A stretch of 64,000 nt of DNA, from NCBI RefSeq assembly GCF_014193695.1, contig NZ_JACHZR010000002.1, positions 930,001-994,000 of the forward strand, given 5' to 3'. Below the pieces are notes generated by a model that had not been told where the DNA came from, ran no database searches, and saw only the letters and a program-made list of their open reading frames with translations. Below, one piece after another: positions 9,135-17,352 of the stretch. The translations under genes were made by a program, and so were the position numbers. Positions within the stretch are counted from its first letter, which is position 1, and each line of letters opens with the position of its first letter. This stretch comes from Rhizobium sp. BK316 (lineage in GTDB: Bacteria > Pseudomonadota > Alphaproteobacteria > Rhizobiales > Rhizobiaceae).

Positions 9135-9722
9135 TCATGCCCTGATGTGGGCGAGCTGTGTCGTTACATAGTCTTCCGTCAGCGCGATCGAGGCTTCGAT
9201 GCCGATCGGCGCCGATTTCAGACTTTGCCGGATATAGAGACCGTCGATCATCGCGGCCGCGCCCTCCGCAATGCGTTCTGCGGCATCGGCAGGGCAAAGC
9301 GATTTGAGCGGCGCAAGCAGGTTGGAGCGCAGGCGCCGCGCATAGACGACGAGGAAACGCCGCGTCTCTTCGGATCGCTGCGCCTCGGCATAGAAGGCGA
9401 GCCAGGCGGCGATCGTCTGCGGCGCGAACTGATCGGCGTGGAAGCTGACCCGGATGATGGCCGAGATCCGCTCGCGCGGCGTTGCCGCTTGTCTCAGTGC
9501 CGTCACCGCGTCGTTGCGCAATTGCCGTAGCAGGAAACGGATGGTCTCGATCAACAACTGCTCCTTGCTGCCGAAATAGTGATGCGCAAGGGCTGGCGAT
9601 ACGCCAGCTCGCCGGGCGATGTCGGACATGGTGACGGTCAGCGAGCCGTGATCGCCGATCACCCGCAGCGCCGCATCCACAAGCGCCTTGCGGCGCACCG
9701 GTTCCATTCCGACCTTCGGCAA
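9135..9722 (-). CDS. betI: TetR-family choline-responsive repressor BetI
   Basis: 195 residues, equal to the E. coli protein's length. The N-terminal HTH ([29 protein letters not shown]) and opening [18 protein letters not shown] are characteristic. The start is an inferred TTG at 9722, because GGAGG lies seven bases upstream of it. The TTG at 9728 would be one base from that site, and the ATG at 9707 would remove conserved residues. BetI represses the bet genes until choline is present; a matching inverted repeat lies 34 bp upstream. Confidence 0.93.
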   Translation of the reverse strand: MPKVGMEPVRRKALVDAALRVIGDHGSLTVTMSDIARRAGVSPALAHHYFGSKEQLLIETIRFLLRQLRNDAVTALRQAATPRERISAIIRVSFHADQFAPQTIAAWLAFYAEAQRSEETRRFLVVYARRLRSNLLAPLKSLCPADAAERIAEGAAAMIDGLYIRQSLKSAPIGIEASIALTEDYVTTQLAHIRA

Positions 9723-9755
9723 GTTCAATCCTCCGAGAATAAGTGGAGCGTATTT

Positions 9756-9775
9756 TTGATTGACTGATCAATCAA
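9756..9775. promoter_or_regulatory. BetI operator
   Basis: TTGATTGACTGATCAATCAA contains perfect 8-bp arms TTGATTGA/TCAATCAA around CTGA. The TTGATTG...TCAAT pattern resembles the known BetI box of enterobacteria, and it sits immediately upstream of betI in an AT-rich promoter region. Confidence 0.75.
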
Positions 9776-9860
9776 TAAAAATCTTTCGTCGATTGATCTG
9801 GGTCACCTCTTTCCGTGCAAAATTGTTGCAGCATATCTTCAGCAATCAGGAGATGCGCCA

Positions 9861-10409
9861 ATGGCCAATATTTACGACGGAATGCCCGAATCCCCGTTGC
9901 GGTCGAAATGGGTTTGGTTCGTTGGTCTCGGCGTGCTGCTCCTCATCTGTGGTCTCATCGCTCTCAGCAACCTGCTGTTGGCGACCGTCGCTTCAGTCTT
10001 TTATGTCGGCATGCTGATGCTGGCCGGCGGCATCATTTATCTCATCCACGCCTTCCAGGTGCGCGGCTGGGATCATGTACTTTTCTGGGCGTTGAGCGGC
10101 GTGCTCTATGTGCTCGCCGGCATCTGCGCCTTCATCAACCCCATCCTTACGTCCGCCGCTTTAACTCTGTTTCTTGCCATCGCGCTGCTCATTGCCGGTG
10201 TCTTTCGTGTCTTCGTCGGCAGGCGCATGCGGCCGCTCAAAGGTTGGGGCTGGATCGTCACGAGCGGTGTCATCACTGCCCTTGCAGGTTTCGTGATTGC
10301 GCTCGGTTGGCCGGTCAACAGCCTCTGGATTCTCGGCCTGTTCCTGGCGATCGATCTCGTTGTCCAGGGCTGGACAATGCTCGCCTTCGGCCTAGGTATC
10401 CGGTCTTGA
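9861..10409 (+). CDS. HdeD-family integral membrane protein
   Basis: 182 residues with six predicted membrane helices in two-helix hairpins, matching the HdeD/DUF308 layout: about residues 18-38, 42-62, 73-93, 97-117, 127-147 and 150-175. HdeD proteins are inner-membrane proteins linked to acid resistance in enterobacteria; the role in rhizobia is unknown. ATG 9861 has CAGGAG upstream. It is divergent from betI but has no clear functional link to choline. Confidence 0.82.
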   Translation: MANIYDGMPESPLRSKWVWFVGLGVLLLICGLIALSNLLLATVASVFYVGMLMLAGGIIYLIHAFQVRGWDHVLFWALSGVLYVLAGICAFINPILTSAALTLFLAIALLIAGVFRVFVGRRMRPLKGWGWIVTSGVITALAGFVIALGWPVNSLWILGLFLAIDLVVQGWTMLAFGLGIRS

Positions 10410-10620
10410 AACTGTGGAGAGAGGCCGCCGGCTGGTCCGTTTCGGCTGCTTCTTTTTTGACAAGAAGATGATGGGGTACTAAAATTCTGTCATTGAAGGC
10501 CGGCTCCGCAGAAGAGCCGCCTCCTGTGCTAAGGCACTTCGGCATTGGCGCTTGTCGCCCCAGAAGCCGAAAATAGACCCCCGAGGCAGTCTCTGCCGAA
10601 TAGAATGGGAGGAGAATTCC
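10410..10620. other. Intergenic region between the HdeD-like gene and orphan parD
   Basis: About 210 bp. I see no gene here: no start with a ribosome-binding site and no family resemblance. A GGAGGAG at its right end serves the downstream antitoxin gene. Confidence 0.5.
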
Positions 10621-10863
10621 ATGCCGATGGTCACCGTTTCCATCTCACCGCTCCAGGCGGCCGGCATCCGCGATGCTGTCGATCAAGGCGGATATGCATC
10701 GAGCAGCGAGGTCGTGCGTGAGGCACTGCGCCTGTGGGATGCCGCCCGCAAACTGAGTGAATATCACAGCGACGTCTTGGCCGATGAAAGTGCTCCCAGC
10801 GGCGGCAGATGCGTCGCCGATATGTTTGCAGATCATGAAGCGGAACACCGCCGCTCGGCTTGA
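10621..10863 (+). CDS. ParD-family antitoxin without an adjacent toxin
   Basis: 80 residues. The segment TVSISPLQAAGIRDAVDQGGYASSSEVVREALRLWDA is the ribbon-helix-helix of CopG/ParD antitoxins, beginning with the DNA-contacting strand. ParD normally precedes parE by a few bases, but the 150 bp downstream hold no ParE-like frame and the next gene is a c-di-GMP enzyme. It is either an orphan antitoxin or a regulator derived from one. The C-terminus (GGRCVADMFADHEAEHRRSA) is not typical of ParE-binding tails. ATG chosen for its GGAGGAG site. Confidence 0.75.
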   Translation: MPMVTVSISPLQAAGIRDAVDQGGYASSSEVVREALRLWDAARKLSEYHSDVLADESAPSGGRCVADMFADHEAEHRRSA

Positions 10864-11016
10864 ATAAGCCTTTGATTGTAAATATGAAATCTAATAAACG
10901 CTGAGCGCGCATGAAAGCCTGCGCGTTTCATAAAAGTTTCACACTGACGAAAGAGTTCGTTGACCCTTCTGCTCCATTGTCCGACCGAAAAAGAAAAGGT
11001 CACAGTGGAGATTGGC

Positions 11017-12822
11017 ATGTCTTTGGCTGCCAGCGTCGAACCGGGTGTCGTGCGTCGTTACGCCAGCGATCAGATCGTCACCCTCGCCAAACTCGTCATC
11101 GAAAATGCGTTTCAGCCGATCGTCGAAGCCGGTACCGGCTCGGTCTTCGGTTATGAATCCCTCATGCGCGGGCAGGAGCGCATCGGTTTCGAAACGCCGG
11201 TCGAAATCCTCGACGAAGCCTATGAGCACGGGCAGCTTCTGCAGCTCGAGCAGATGGTCGCGAGCCGCGCCGTTGCCAAATTTTCCACGCTCTCGAATTT
11301 CGCAACCGCCACGCTTTTCCTCAATCTCGACGTCCGCCTCATCCCGCAGGGCAATCGCCTTGTCGAGAGCCTGCTGCTGCAGCTGAAAACGGCGAGTATC
11401 CCGCCGTCTTCCGTTTGCTTCGAATTCTCCGAGCGTTTCGACAATACCAGCGTGCCGGAATTCGCGGATCTCGTTTCGCGCCTGCGCAAGGCCGGCTTCA
11501 AGCTGGCGATCGACGATTTCGGCGTCGGTCACGGCGAGATGAAGCTGCTCTGCGATTATTCCGTCGATTACCTGAAGATCGACCGTCACTTCGTCGCCGA
11601 TATCGATCGCAGCCCGCGCAAGCGGCACCTGCTGAAGAGCATCGTCAACATGGCCCACGTTCTCGGCACCCGCGTGATCGCCGAGGGCATCGAAACGGAA
11701 GCCGAATTCATCGTCTGCCGCGACTATGGCGTCGACCTCGTGCAGGGCTGGTTCATCTCGCGTCCGTCGACGCATCTCTCCGAGCTCGTGCCCGCCTTCC
11801 CGCACCTGCAGGAGCTCGGCAAGAACAAGGGCAACAGCCAGTCGCTCGATGAAATCCTCATTCGCAAGCAGATCGAAATGCTGCCGACCGTCTATGAGAG
11901 CGACGCCATCGATACGGTCTTCGAACTCTTCCGCCGCAACCCGCGCCAGGCCTATTTCCCGGTTCTCAATGCCAATGGCGAGCCGCGCGGCATCATTCAC
12001 GAGCACCACCTCAAGGAATATATCTATCAGCCCTTCGGCCGCGACCTTCTGAAGAACAAGGACTACGAGCGCACCATCTCGCATTTCGTCGAGCGTGCGC
12101 CGATCGTCGGCCTCGACAGCGATGCTGATCAACTCATGGTGATCTTCGCCAATATGGAAGGCAGCAACTGCCTGATCCTCACCGACAACATGCGTTATGC
12201 CGGTGTCGTCTCCGCCGCCTCGCTGATCAAGGTCATCAACGAGAAGCAGCTGAAGACGGCGCAGGATCAGAACCCGCTGACCGGTTTGCCGGGCAACCGC
12301 GCTATCCGCGATTTCATGCGCCATTCCGGCCGCGACGGCGATGAAGTGCGCCACTTCTGCTATTGCGACTTCGACAACTTTAAGCCCTTCAACGATGCTT
12401 ACGGCTTCCATCTCGGCGACCATGCGATCTCGCTCTTCGCCGCGCTGATGCGCCGCTATTTCTTCGCCGAGCGCCACTTCCTCGGCCATGTCGGCGGCGA
12501 TGATTTCTTCATCGGTGTCGTCGGCTGGACGAAGGAGGAACTGACGGAAATCCTCGATCGGCTCATCAGCGATTTCCACGATGACGTGCTCGATCTCTAT
12601 TCGGATGAGGACCGCGCCGCCGGTCGTATCCGCGGCCACGATCGCACCGGCGCGGAAGCCTTCTTCCCGCTGATGCGCTGCTCGATCGGCGTCCTGGAAC
12701 TGCCCGAAGGTCTCGTCATCGACGATATCAACCGTGTCAGCGCCGAGATTGCCCTCGTAAAGTCTGCCGCCAAGGAAAATGAAGACGGCCTCGTATTTCA
12801 TGCGCTAGGCGAGGCGAATTGA
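11017..12822 (+). CDS. EAL-CBS-GGDEF cyclic-di-GMP turnover protein
   Basis: 601 residues, cytoplasmic, no membrane span. The order is EAL (about 20-265), paired CBS domains (about 275-400), GGDEF (about 420-590), the reverse of the commoner GGDEF-EAL order. The EAL domain keeps the metal and catalytic set: E in YESLMR, N in FLNLDV, E in FEFSE, both D in IDDFG, K in LKIDRHF, E in AEGIE and Q in VQGWF, so phosphodiesterase activity is likely. The GGDEF site reads GGDDF and no RxxD inhibitory site precedes it, so cyclase activity is less certain. CBS domains suggest adenine-nucleotide control. ATG 11017 has GGAG eight bases upstream. Confidence 0.93.
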   Translation: MSLAASVEPGVVRRYASDQIVTLAKLVIENAFQPIVEAGTGSVFGYESLMRGQERIGFETPVEILDEAYEHGQLLQLEQMVASRAVAKFSTLSNFATATLFLNLDVRLIPQGNRLVESLLLQLKTASIPPSSVCFEFSERFDNTSVPEFADLVSRLRKAGFKLAIDDFGVGHGEMKLLCDYSVDYLKIDRHFVADIDRSPRKRHLLKSIVNMAHVLGTRVIAEGIETEAEFIVCRDYGVDLVQGWFISRPSTHLSELVPAFPHLQELGKNKGNSQSLDEILIRKQIEMLPTVYESDAIDTVFELFRRNPRQAYFPVLNANGEPRGIIHEHHLKEYIYQPFGRDLLKNKDYERTISHFVERAPIVGLDSDADQLMVIFANMEGSNCLILTDNMRYAGVVSAASLIKVINEKQLKTAQDQNPLTGLPGNRAIRDFMRHSGRDGDEVRHFCYCDFDNFKPFNDAYGFHLGDHAISLFAALMRRYFFAERHFLGHVGGDDFFIGVVGWTKEELTEILDRLISDFHDDVLDLYSDEDRAAGRIRGHDRTGAEAFFPLMRCSIGVLELPEGLVIDDINRVSAEIALVKSAAKENEDGLVFHALGEAN

Positions 12823-12899
12823 CGCCTCTGTCACTTCCGGCCTTCCCAAGCCCCAGGCCCTGATTTATCCCAGTGCTTCGGAATAGGGAGAGCCGGGCC

Positions 12900-13898
12900 A
12901 TGTCGTTGCCATCGCATATGCGCTTTGTCGATCTGCCGTCTTTCGGCGGGCCGGAGGCGATGGTCATTGCAAACGGGCCGGTGCCGGTGCCCGGCGAAGG
13001 CCAGATCCTCGTTCGCACCGAAGCGATCGGCGTCAACCGCCCGGATATTTCCCAGCGCCAGGGCAGCTATCCGCCGCCGAAGGATGCAAGCCCCGTTCTC
13101 GGCCTTGAACTTGCCGGTGAGGTCGTCGCGATCGGTACCGGCGTGACCGGCTATTCGCTGGGCGACAAGGTCTGCGGCCTCGCCAATGGTGGCGCTTATG
13201 CCGAATATTGCCTTCTGCCCGCCGGCCAGGCGCTGCCCTTCCCGAAAGGCTACGACGCGGTGAAGGCGGCGGCTCTTCCGGAGACCTTCTTCACCGTCTG
13301 GGCAAATCTCTTTCAGATGGCCGGCCTGACGGAAGGCGAGAAAGTGCTTGTTCATGGCGGTTCCAGCGGCATTGGCACGACTGCGATCCAGCTTGCCCGG
13401 GCTTTCGGCGCCGAGGTCTATGCGACCGCCGGTTCGAACGAGAAATGCGAGGCCTGCGAGAAGCTCGGTGCCAAGCGCGCCATCAATTATCGGGAAGAGG
13501 ATTTTGCCGCCGTCATCAGGCAAGAGACCGGCCAGGGCGTCGATATCATCATCGACATGATCGGCGCGGCCTATTTCGAGAAGAACATCGCCTCGCTGGC
13601 GAAGGACGGCTGCCTGTCGATCATCGCCTTCCTGCAGGGTGCGGTTGCCGAGAAGGTCAACCTGACCCCGATCATGGTCAAGCGGCTGACGGTGACCGGC
13701 TCGACCATGCGTCCGCGCACGGCGGAGGAGAAGCGGGCGATCCGCGACGATCTTCTTTCCGAGGTATGGCCGCTTCTGGAAGCCGGCACGGTCGCCCCCG
13801 TCATCTACAAGACCTTTGCCTTCGAAGATGTGGCCGCCGCCCATCGGCTGATGGAGAGCAGCAACCACATCGGCAAGATCATGCTGAAGCTCGGCTAG
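12900..13898 (+). CDS. NAD(P)H:quinone oxidoreductase, PIG3-like MDR family
   Basis: 332 residues of the zinc-free medium-chain reductase family. It has the substrate-domain signature [31 protein letters not shown] and the nucleotide-binding [23 protein letters not shown], matching the PIG3/TP53I3 type. It reduces quinones or similar electrophiles with NADPH in the cytoplasm. ATG 12900 follows AGGGAG. The stop codon TAG is the first part of a Rhizobium-type palindromic repeat, and the convergent MFS gene ends inside the other end of the same repeat. Confidence 0.88.
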   Translation: MSLPSHMRFVDLPSFGGPEAMVIANGPVPVPGEGQILVRTEAIGVNRPDISQRQGSYPPPKDASPVLGLELAGEVVAIGTGVTGYSLGDKVCGLANGGAYAEYCLLPAGQALPFPKGYDAVKAAALPETFFTVWANLFQMAGLTEGEKVLVHGGSSGIGTTAIQLARAFGAEVYATAGSNEKCEACEKLGAKRAINYREEDFAAVIRQETGQGVDIIIDMIGAAYFEKNIASLAKDGCLSIIAFLQGAVAEKVNLTPIMVKRLTVTGSTMRPRTAEEKRAIRDDLLSEVWPLLEAGTVAPVIYKTFAFEDVAAAHRLMESSNHIGKIMLKLG

Positions 13899-13999
13899 AG
13901 CGCCGTGCGTCCGTTTGGATGCACAAAGGACGCTCTACCTCCTTGAGTGCGCATCAGGCTTTCCGAAAATCGATTACGATTTTCGGGCCGATGAAGTAA
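13897..13999. repeat. Palindromic intergenic repeat, copy 1
   Basis: Two hairpins: AGAGCGCCGTGCGTCC pairing imperfectly with its counterpart ending GGACGCTCT, then CCGAAAATCGATTACGATTTTCGG. The same arrangement recurs at 51486-51590, with near-identical second halves including GCATCAGGCTTTCCGAAAATCGATT. It overlaps the ends of both flanking genes. Confidence 0.8.
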
Positions 14000-15404
14000 G
14001 CGACACCGCAGCGCCGATAGCAATCAGTCCCGGCAAGGCCATGATCAGATAGAGCCAGCTCGCCGCCGATAGCGCGCCAACAATGCCGCCCGGTTCCACT
14101 AGACCCGCGCCATTGGCGATGACACCGGCAAAGGCTGCGCCAAAAGCACTGCCGAGTGAACTTATGGTGGGGATGGCTGCCGATGCCTTATCCTGCTCGT
14201 TGTCGGCAACCAGTTTCAGAACCTTGGCGACGAGATGTGCCCAGCCGAGGCCGACGCCAAAGCCCATCATGAACATGGCGATCGCCGCCGGTACGAGGAT
14301 GGCGAGATTCGCCTCTGAGTTCTCGCGGGCAAGGAAGGCAGCGAGAACGGCTGTCGCAACAGCCTCCGTCACACAGCCCGCGACAATAGCTGCATTGGCT
14401 TTCCGTCCGGAGAAGGAAGCGCTGAAGAAGGCCGCCACCGTCCATCCGAGCGCGACAAGTGCCACCAGATAGCCCGAGATCAGCGGTGTCACCCCATGCA
14501 GGGTCTGCAGGAAATAGGGAATGAAGATATCGCTGACGAGCACGAAGTTCAGGCCGAGCATCGTCAGATACACCCGCGAGATCGGCTGGCCGAGCGTTAC
14601 CGCGCCAGATGGCAGCAGCCGGTTGTCTCCCTTGCGTTCCATGACGAGTGTCGCGCCGATGGCGACGACCGAGATGGCGAGCAATCCGATTTTCGCCGTC
14701 ATCGCCTCGACCGTGCCTGCCGTGCTGACGAGCAGCACCGCCGCAAGCAGCAGGCAGATCTGTACGGCAGGCACTTTCGTCTGTTCGCGGTCGTCCTCAG
14801 CCTGGGGTAAAAGCCGCGGCGCCAGCAATGCCATCAGCACGCCTAGCGGAACGAGCACGGCAAAGGCATAACGCCAGGCGCTGTCATGTGCGAAGAAGCC
14901 GCCGAGCGTTGGGCCTATGACGGTCGAAACACCCCAGATCGCCGCATAGAGCGTCGAAGCCTTCGACCAGAGCGGCTCGGGATAGACGAAACGGATGAAG
15001 GCGTAACAGAGGGCGGCAAGCGCGCCGGTGCCAAGGCCCTGCACCGTTCGTCCGATCAGCACGACCGGCATCGACGGTGCAGCCGCGCAAAGCAGGCTGC
15101 CGACGCCAAAGACCACGGCCGCCAGGACATAGACGCTGCGCAGCGCGATACGTCTCGGCCGCATCGCCACGAAAATCGAGCCGAGTATGGTGGCGGCGAC
15201 GTAGAGCGTCGTCACCAGCGAAAACAGCTCCAGCCCGCCGACATCGCGCACGATGCTGGGCGCTATCGTCGCTGTAATATAACTTTCGACTGCGGAGATC
15301 GTCATGCCGCCGCCAAGCATCAAAGTCGCCGGCAGAAGTGCGGGAGAAAACAGCCGGAAGACGGAGGTTGACGAGCCGGGTGGCTCCAAAGCGGTCTCGG
15401 ACAT
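13974..15404 (-). CDS. MFS drug/metabolite exporter
   Basis: 476 residues with about 14 hydrophobic segments, in line with DHA2-type exporters. Motifs include VVLIGRTVQGLGTGALAALCYAFIRF and the antiporter-type GVSTVIGPTLGGFFAHDSAWRYAF after helix 4. It sits at the inner membrane and exports an unknown substrate by proton exchange. It is divergent from a Cys-rich regulator with a set of inverted repeats between them, so it is the probable target of that regulator. The last residues (SSARKS and the TAA) are encoded by a dispersed repeat element. Confidence 0.88.
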   Translation of the reverse strand: MSETALEPPGSSTSVFRLFSPALLPATLMLGGGMTISAVESYITATIAPSIVRDVGGLELFSLVTTLYVAATILGSIFVAMRPRRIALRSVYVLAAVVFGVGSLLCAAAPSMPVVLIGRTVQGLGTGALAALCYAFIRFVYPEPLWSKASTLYAAIWGVSTVIGPTLGGFFAHDSAWRYAFAVLVPLGVLMALLAPRLLPQAEDDREQTKVPAVQICLLLAAVLLVSTAGTVEAMTAKIGLLAISVVAIGATLVMERKGDNRLLPSGAVTLGQPISRVYLTMLGLNFVLVSDIFIPYFLQTLHGVTPLISGYLVALVALGWTVAAFFSASFSGRKANAAIVAGCVTEAVATAVLAAFLARENSEANLAILVPAAIAMFMMGFGVGLGWAHLVAKVLKLVADNEQDKASAAIPTISSLGSAFGAAFAGVIANGAGLVEPGGIVGALSAASWLYLIMALPGLIAIGAAVSLTSSARKS

Positions 15405-15439
15405 AATGGAATCCTTGCGTTTTTCCTGACCCTTGATTA

Positions 15440-15504
15440 TTTTCCAAGTTATGAATTGGAAAATTACATGGGCATGGGATTAAAACAAGAGATAACTTGG
15501 AAAA
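15440..15504. promoter_or_regulatory. Operator array between MFS gene and Cys-rich regulator
   Basis: TTTTCCAAGTTAT (15440-15452) and ATAACTTGGAAAA (15492-15504) form a perfect 13-bp inverted repeat. A third TTGGAAAA (15456-15463) forms a closer inverted repeat with the first, TTTTCCAA-N8-TTGGAAAA. All three lie between the two divergent start codons. Confidence 0.65.
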
Positions 15505-15506
15505 AT

Positions 15507-16130
15507 ATGCGCCAGTCTCCTATCAACCGCATCCTGATCCTGTTGAAGACCGAGGGGCCGCAGCTCGCTGCCGCAGTCGGCGATGCACTTGGCATATCAG
15601 GCGAGGCCGCCCGCCAGCAACTTGCCAAAATGGCGGAGGAGGGGCTGGTCGAAGCCATGACCGTAGCCGCCAAGGGCAGGGGACGCCCGAGCCAGCTCTG
15701 GCACCTGACGGCTGAGGGTAACAGGCATTTCCCGGATGGGCATGCCGAACTGACGGCGGCCCTGCTGACGACCGTTATCGAGCAGCTCGGCCCGGCCGCG
15801 CTCGATACCGTCATTGCCGCCCGCGAAAGTGAAACGCTGACACGCTATCGCGATGAACTCGCCGGCAGGCCGGATCTTGCCGCCCGCGTCGAAGGGCTGG
15901 CCGCCATCAGAAGCCGCGAGGGCTATATGGCCGATAGCTGGCAGGAGGAGGATGGGTCATTGATGCTTGTCGAAAACCATTGTCCGATCTGCGCGGCGGC
16001 CGCGGTCTGCGCCGGCTTCTGCCGTTCGGAAATCGAAACCTTCCGCAGCGTGCTCTCGGCCAATGTCGAGCGCAGCGAGCATATCCTGCTTGGCGCACGG
16101 CGTTGTGCCTATCGGATCACGCCGAGATAA
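15507..16130 (+). CDS. HTH regulator with C-terminal cysteine cluster (SufR-like)
   Basis: 207 residues. N-terminal winged helix with recognition segment ALGISGEAARQQLAKMAEEGLVE and wing KGRGRPSQLWHLTAEG, as in SufR/ArsR-type regulators. The C-terminus contains ENHCPICAAAAVCAGFCRSE and a later RRCAY, five cysteines spaced as a likely Fe-S or metal site. SufR in cyanobacteria represses Fe-S assembly genes; here the divergent neighbour is an MFS exporter, so the regulated process is unknown. An earlier in-frame ATG at 15456 falls within the operator repeats, so I prefer 15507, although neither has a strong Shine-Dalgarno. Confidence 0.82.
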   Translation: MRQSPINRILILLKTEGPQLAAAVGDALGISGEAARQQLAKMAEEGLVEAMTVAAKGRGRPSQLWHLTAEGNRHFPDGHAELTAALLTTVIEQLGPAALDTVIAARESETLTRYRDELAGRPDLAARVEGLAAIRSREGYMADSWQEEDGSLMLVENHCPICAAAAVCAGFCRSEIETFRSVLSANVERSEHILLGARRCAYRITPR

Positions 16131-16317
16131 TTTACGCGGGCTGGCGCACGCGGCATCGCGTCTACACGGAAAAACGATAGTTTGCCGCACCAGCAGTCAC
16201 TTCGTGTGATGGTTGTTCAGATGCTGTGATCGGCCGATATCTCCCGCAAATTCCGTTGGCTTTCGGAGGGCGAGAGGCTATGCCTTCAGTCTCTGCCCAC
16301 AATCCGGATTCTTGCCC

Positions 16318-17325
16318 ATGCCCAATCCCGTCCTCGTCGAAGTCACTCGAGGCTTGCTCGTCGAAAGCCGCCATAGCGGATCGGTTGCGGTCGTGGATGG
16401 CGATGGCCGTGTCGCCTTTTCGCTGGGTGATATCGAGGCGGGCGTTTTTCCGCGCTCGGCCTGCAAGGCGATGCAGGCGCTGCCGCTGGTCGAAAGCGGC
16501 GCGGCGGATGCCTATGGCTTCGGCAATAAGGAACTGGCGCTCGCCTGTTCCTCCCATAGCGGCGAGGACGAACATGTGGTACTTGCCGCCTCCATGCTGT
16601 CGCGGGCCGGCCGTGACGTGGAGGCGCTGGAATGTGGCGCGCACTGGTCCTCGGATCAGAAGACGCTGATCCACCAGGCGCGCACGCTGGAGAAACCGAC
16701 TGCGCTTCACAACAATTGCTCCGGCAAACATGCCGGCTTCGTCTGCACCTGCTGCCATCAGGGCATCGATAGCAAAGGTTACATCGGCTACGACCATCCG
16801 CTGCAGCAGCAGATCCGCGATGCCATGGAGAACCTGACGGGCGCCGCACTCGGTCATGACGTCTGCGGCACCGACGGCTGCTCCATTCCGACTTACGCCG
16901 TGCCGCTGAAGGCGCTTGCCCATGGTTTTGCGAAGATGGCGACGGGTCATGGCCTTGGCCCCGAACGTGCGAAAGCTTCCCGCCGGCTCATCGAAGCCTG
17001 CATGGCCGAGCCCTTCTATGTGGCCGGCACCGGTCGCGCCTGCACCGAGCTGATGCAGATCGCCCCTGGACGGATCTTTTGCAAGACGGGCGCGGAAGGC
17101 GTCTTCTGCGCCGCCATTCCGGAACAGGGCATTGCGATTGCGCTGAAGTGTGATGACGGCACCACACGCGCTGCCGAAGCCATGGTTGCTGCGACGCTTG
17201 CCCGCTACTTCGAGAAGGGCGGTAAGGAACATGCTGCGCTGACCGCTCTGGCAAATAAATCGATGCGCAACTGGAACGGCATCCATGTCGGTGATGTCAG
17301 GGTGACCTCGGCTTTGACCGAGTGA
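16318..17325 (+). CDS. ansA: L-asparaginase of the Rhizobium etli ReAV class (asparaginase II family)
   Basis: 335 residues, unrelated in sequence to E. coli AnsA/AnsB. It has the residues known for the R. etli constitutive enzyme: Ser and Lys in RSACK (47 and 50), serine in CSSHSGEDEH, Cys and Lys in NNCSGKHAGF (the zinc-binding Cys135/Lys138 region) and Cys in GHDVCGTDGCS. It hydrolyses asparagine to aspartate and ammonia in the cytoplasm. ATG 16318 gives the family start; a longer frame from 16213 lacks similarity. No adjacent ansP or ansR is seen. Confidence 0.9.
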   Translation: MPNPVLVEVTRGLLVESRHSGSVAVVDGDGRVAFSLGDIEAGVFPRSACKAMQALPLVESGAADAYGFGNKELALACSSHSGEDEHVVLAASMLSRAGRDVEALECGAHWSSDQKTLIHQARTLEKPTALHNNCSGKHAGFVCTCCHQGIDSKGYIGYDHPLQQQIRDAMENLTGAALGHDVCGTDGCSIPTYAVPLKALAHGFAKMATGHGLGPERAKASRRLIEACMAEPFYVAGTGRACTELMQIAPGRIFCKTGAEGVFCAAIPEQGIAIALKCDDGTTRAAEAMVAATLARYFEKGGKEHAALTALANKSMRNWNGIHVGDVRVTSALTE

Positions 17326-17352
17326 GCGCGGGTCAACAAGGAAAATATCTGG

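Noticed and set aside
10939..12801. 620-residue open frame antisense to the EAL-CBS-GGDEF gene
   Set aside because: Mirror frame of a well-supported gene in GC-rich DNA; its translation is low-complexity acidic/hydrophobic without any family motif.
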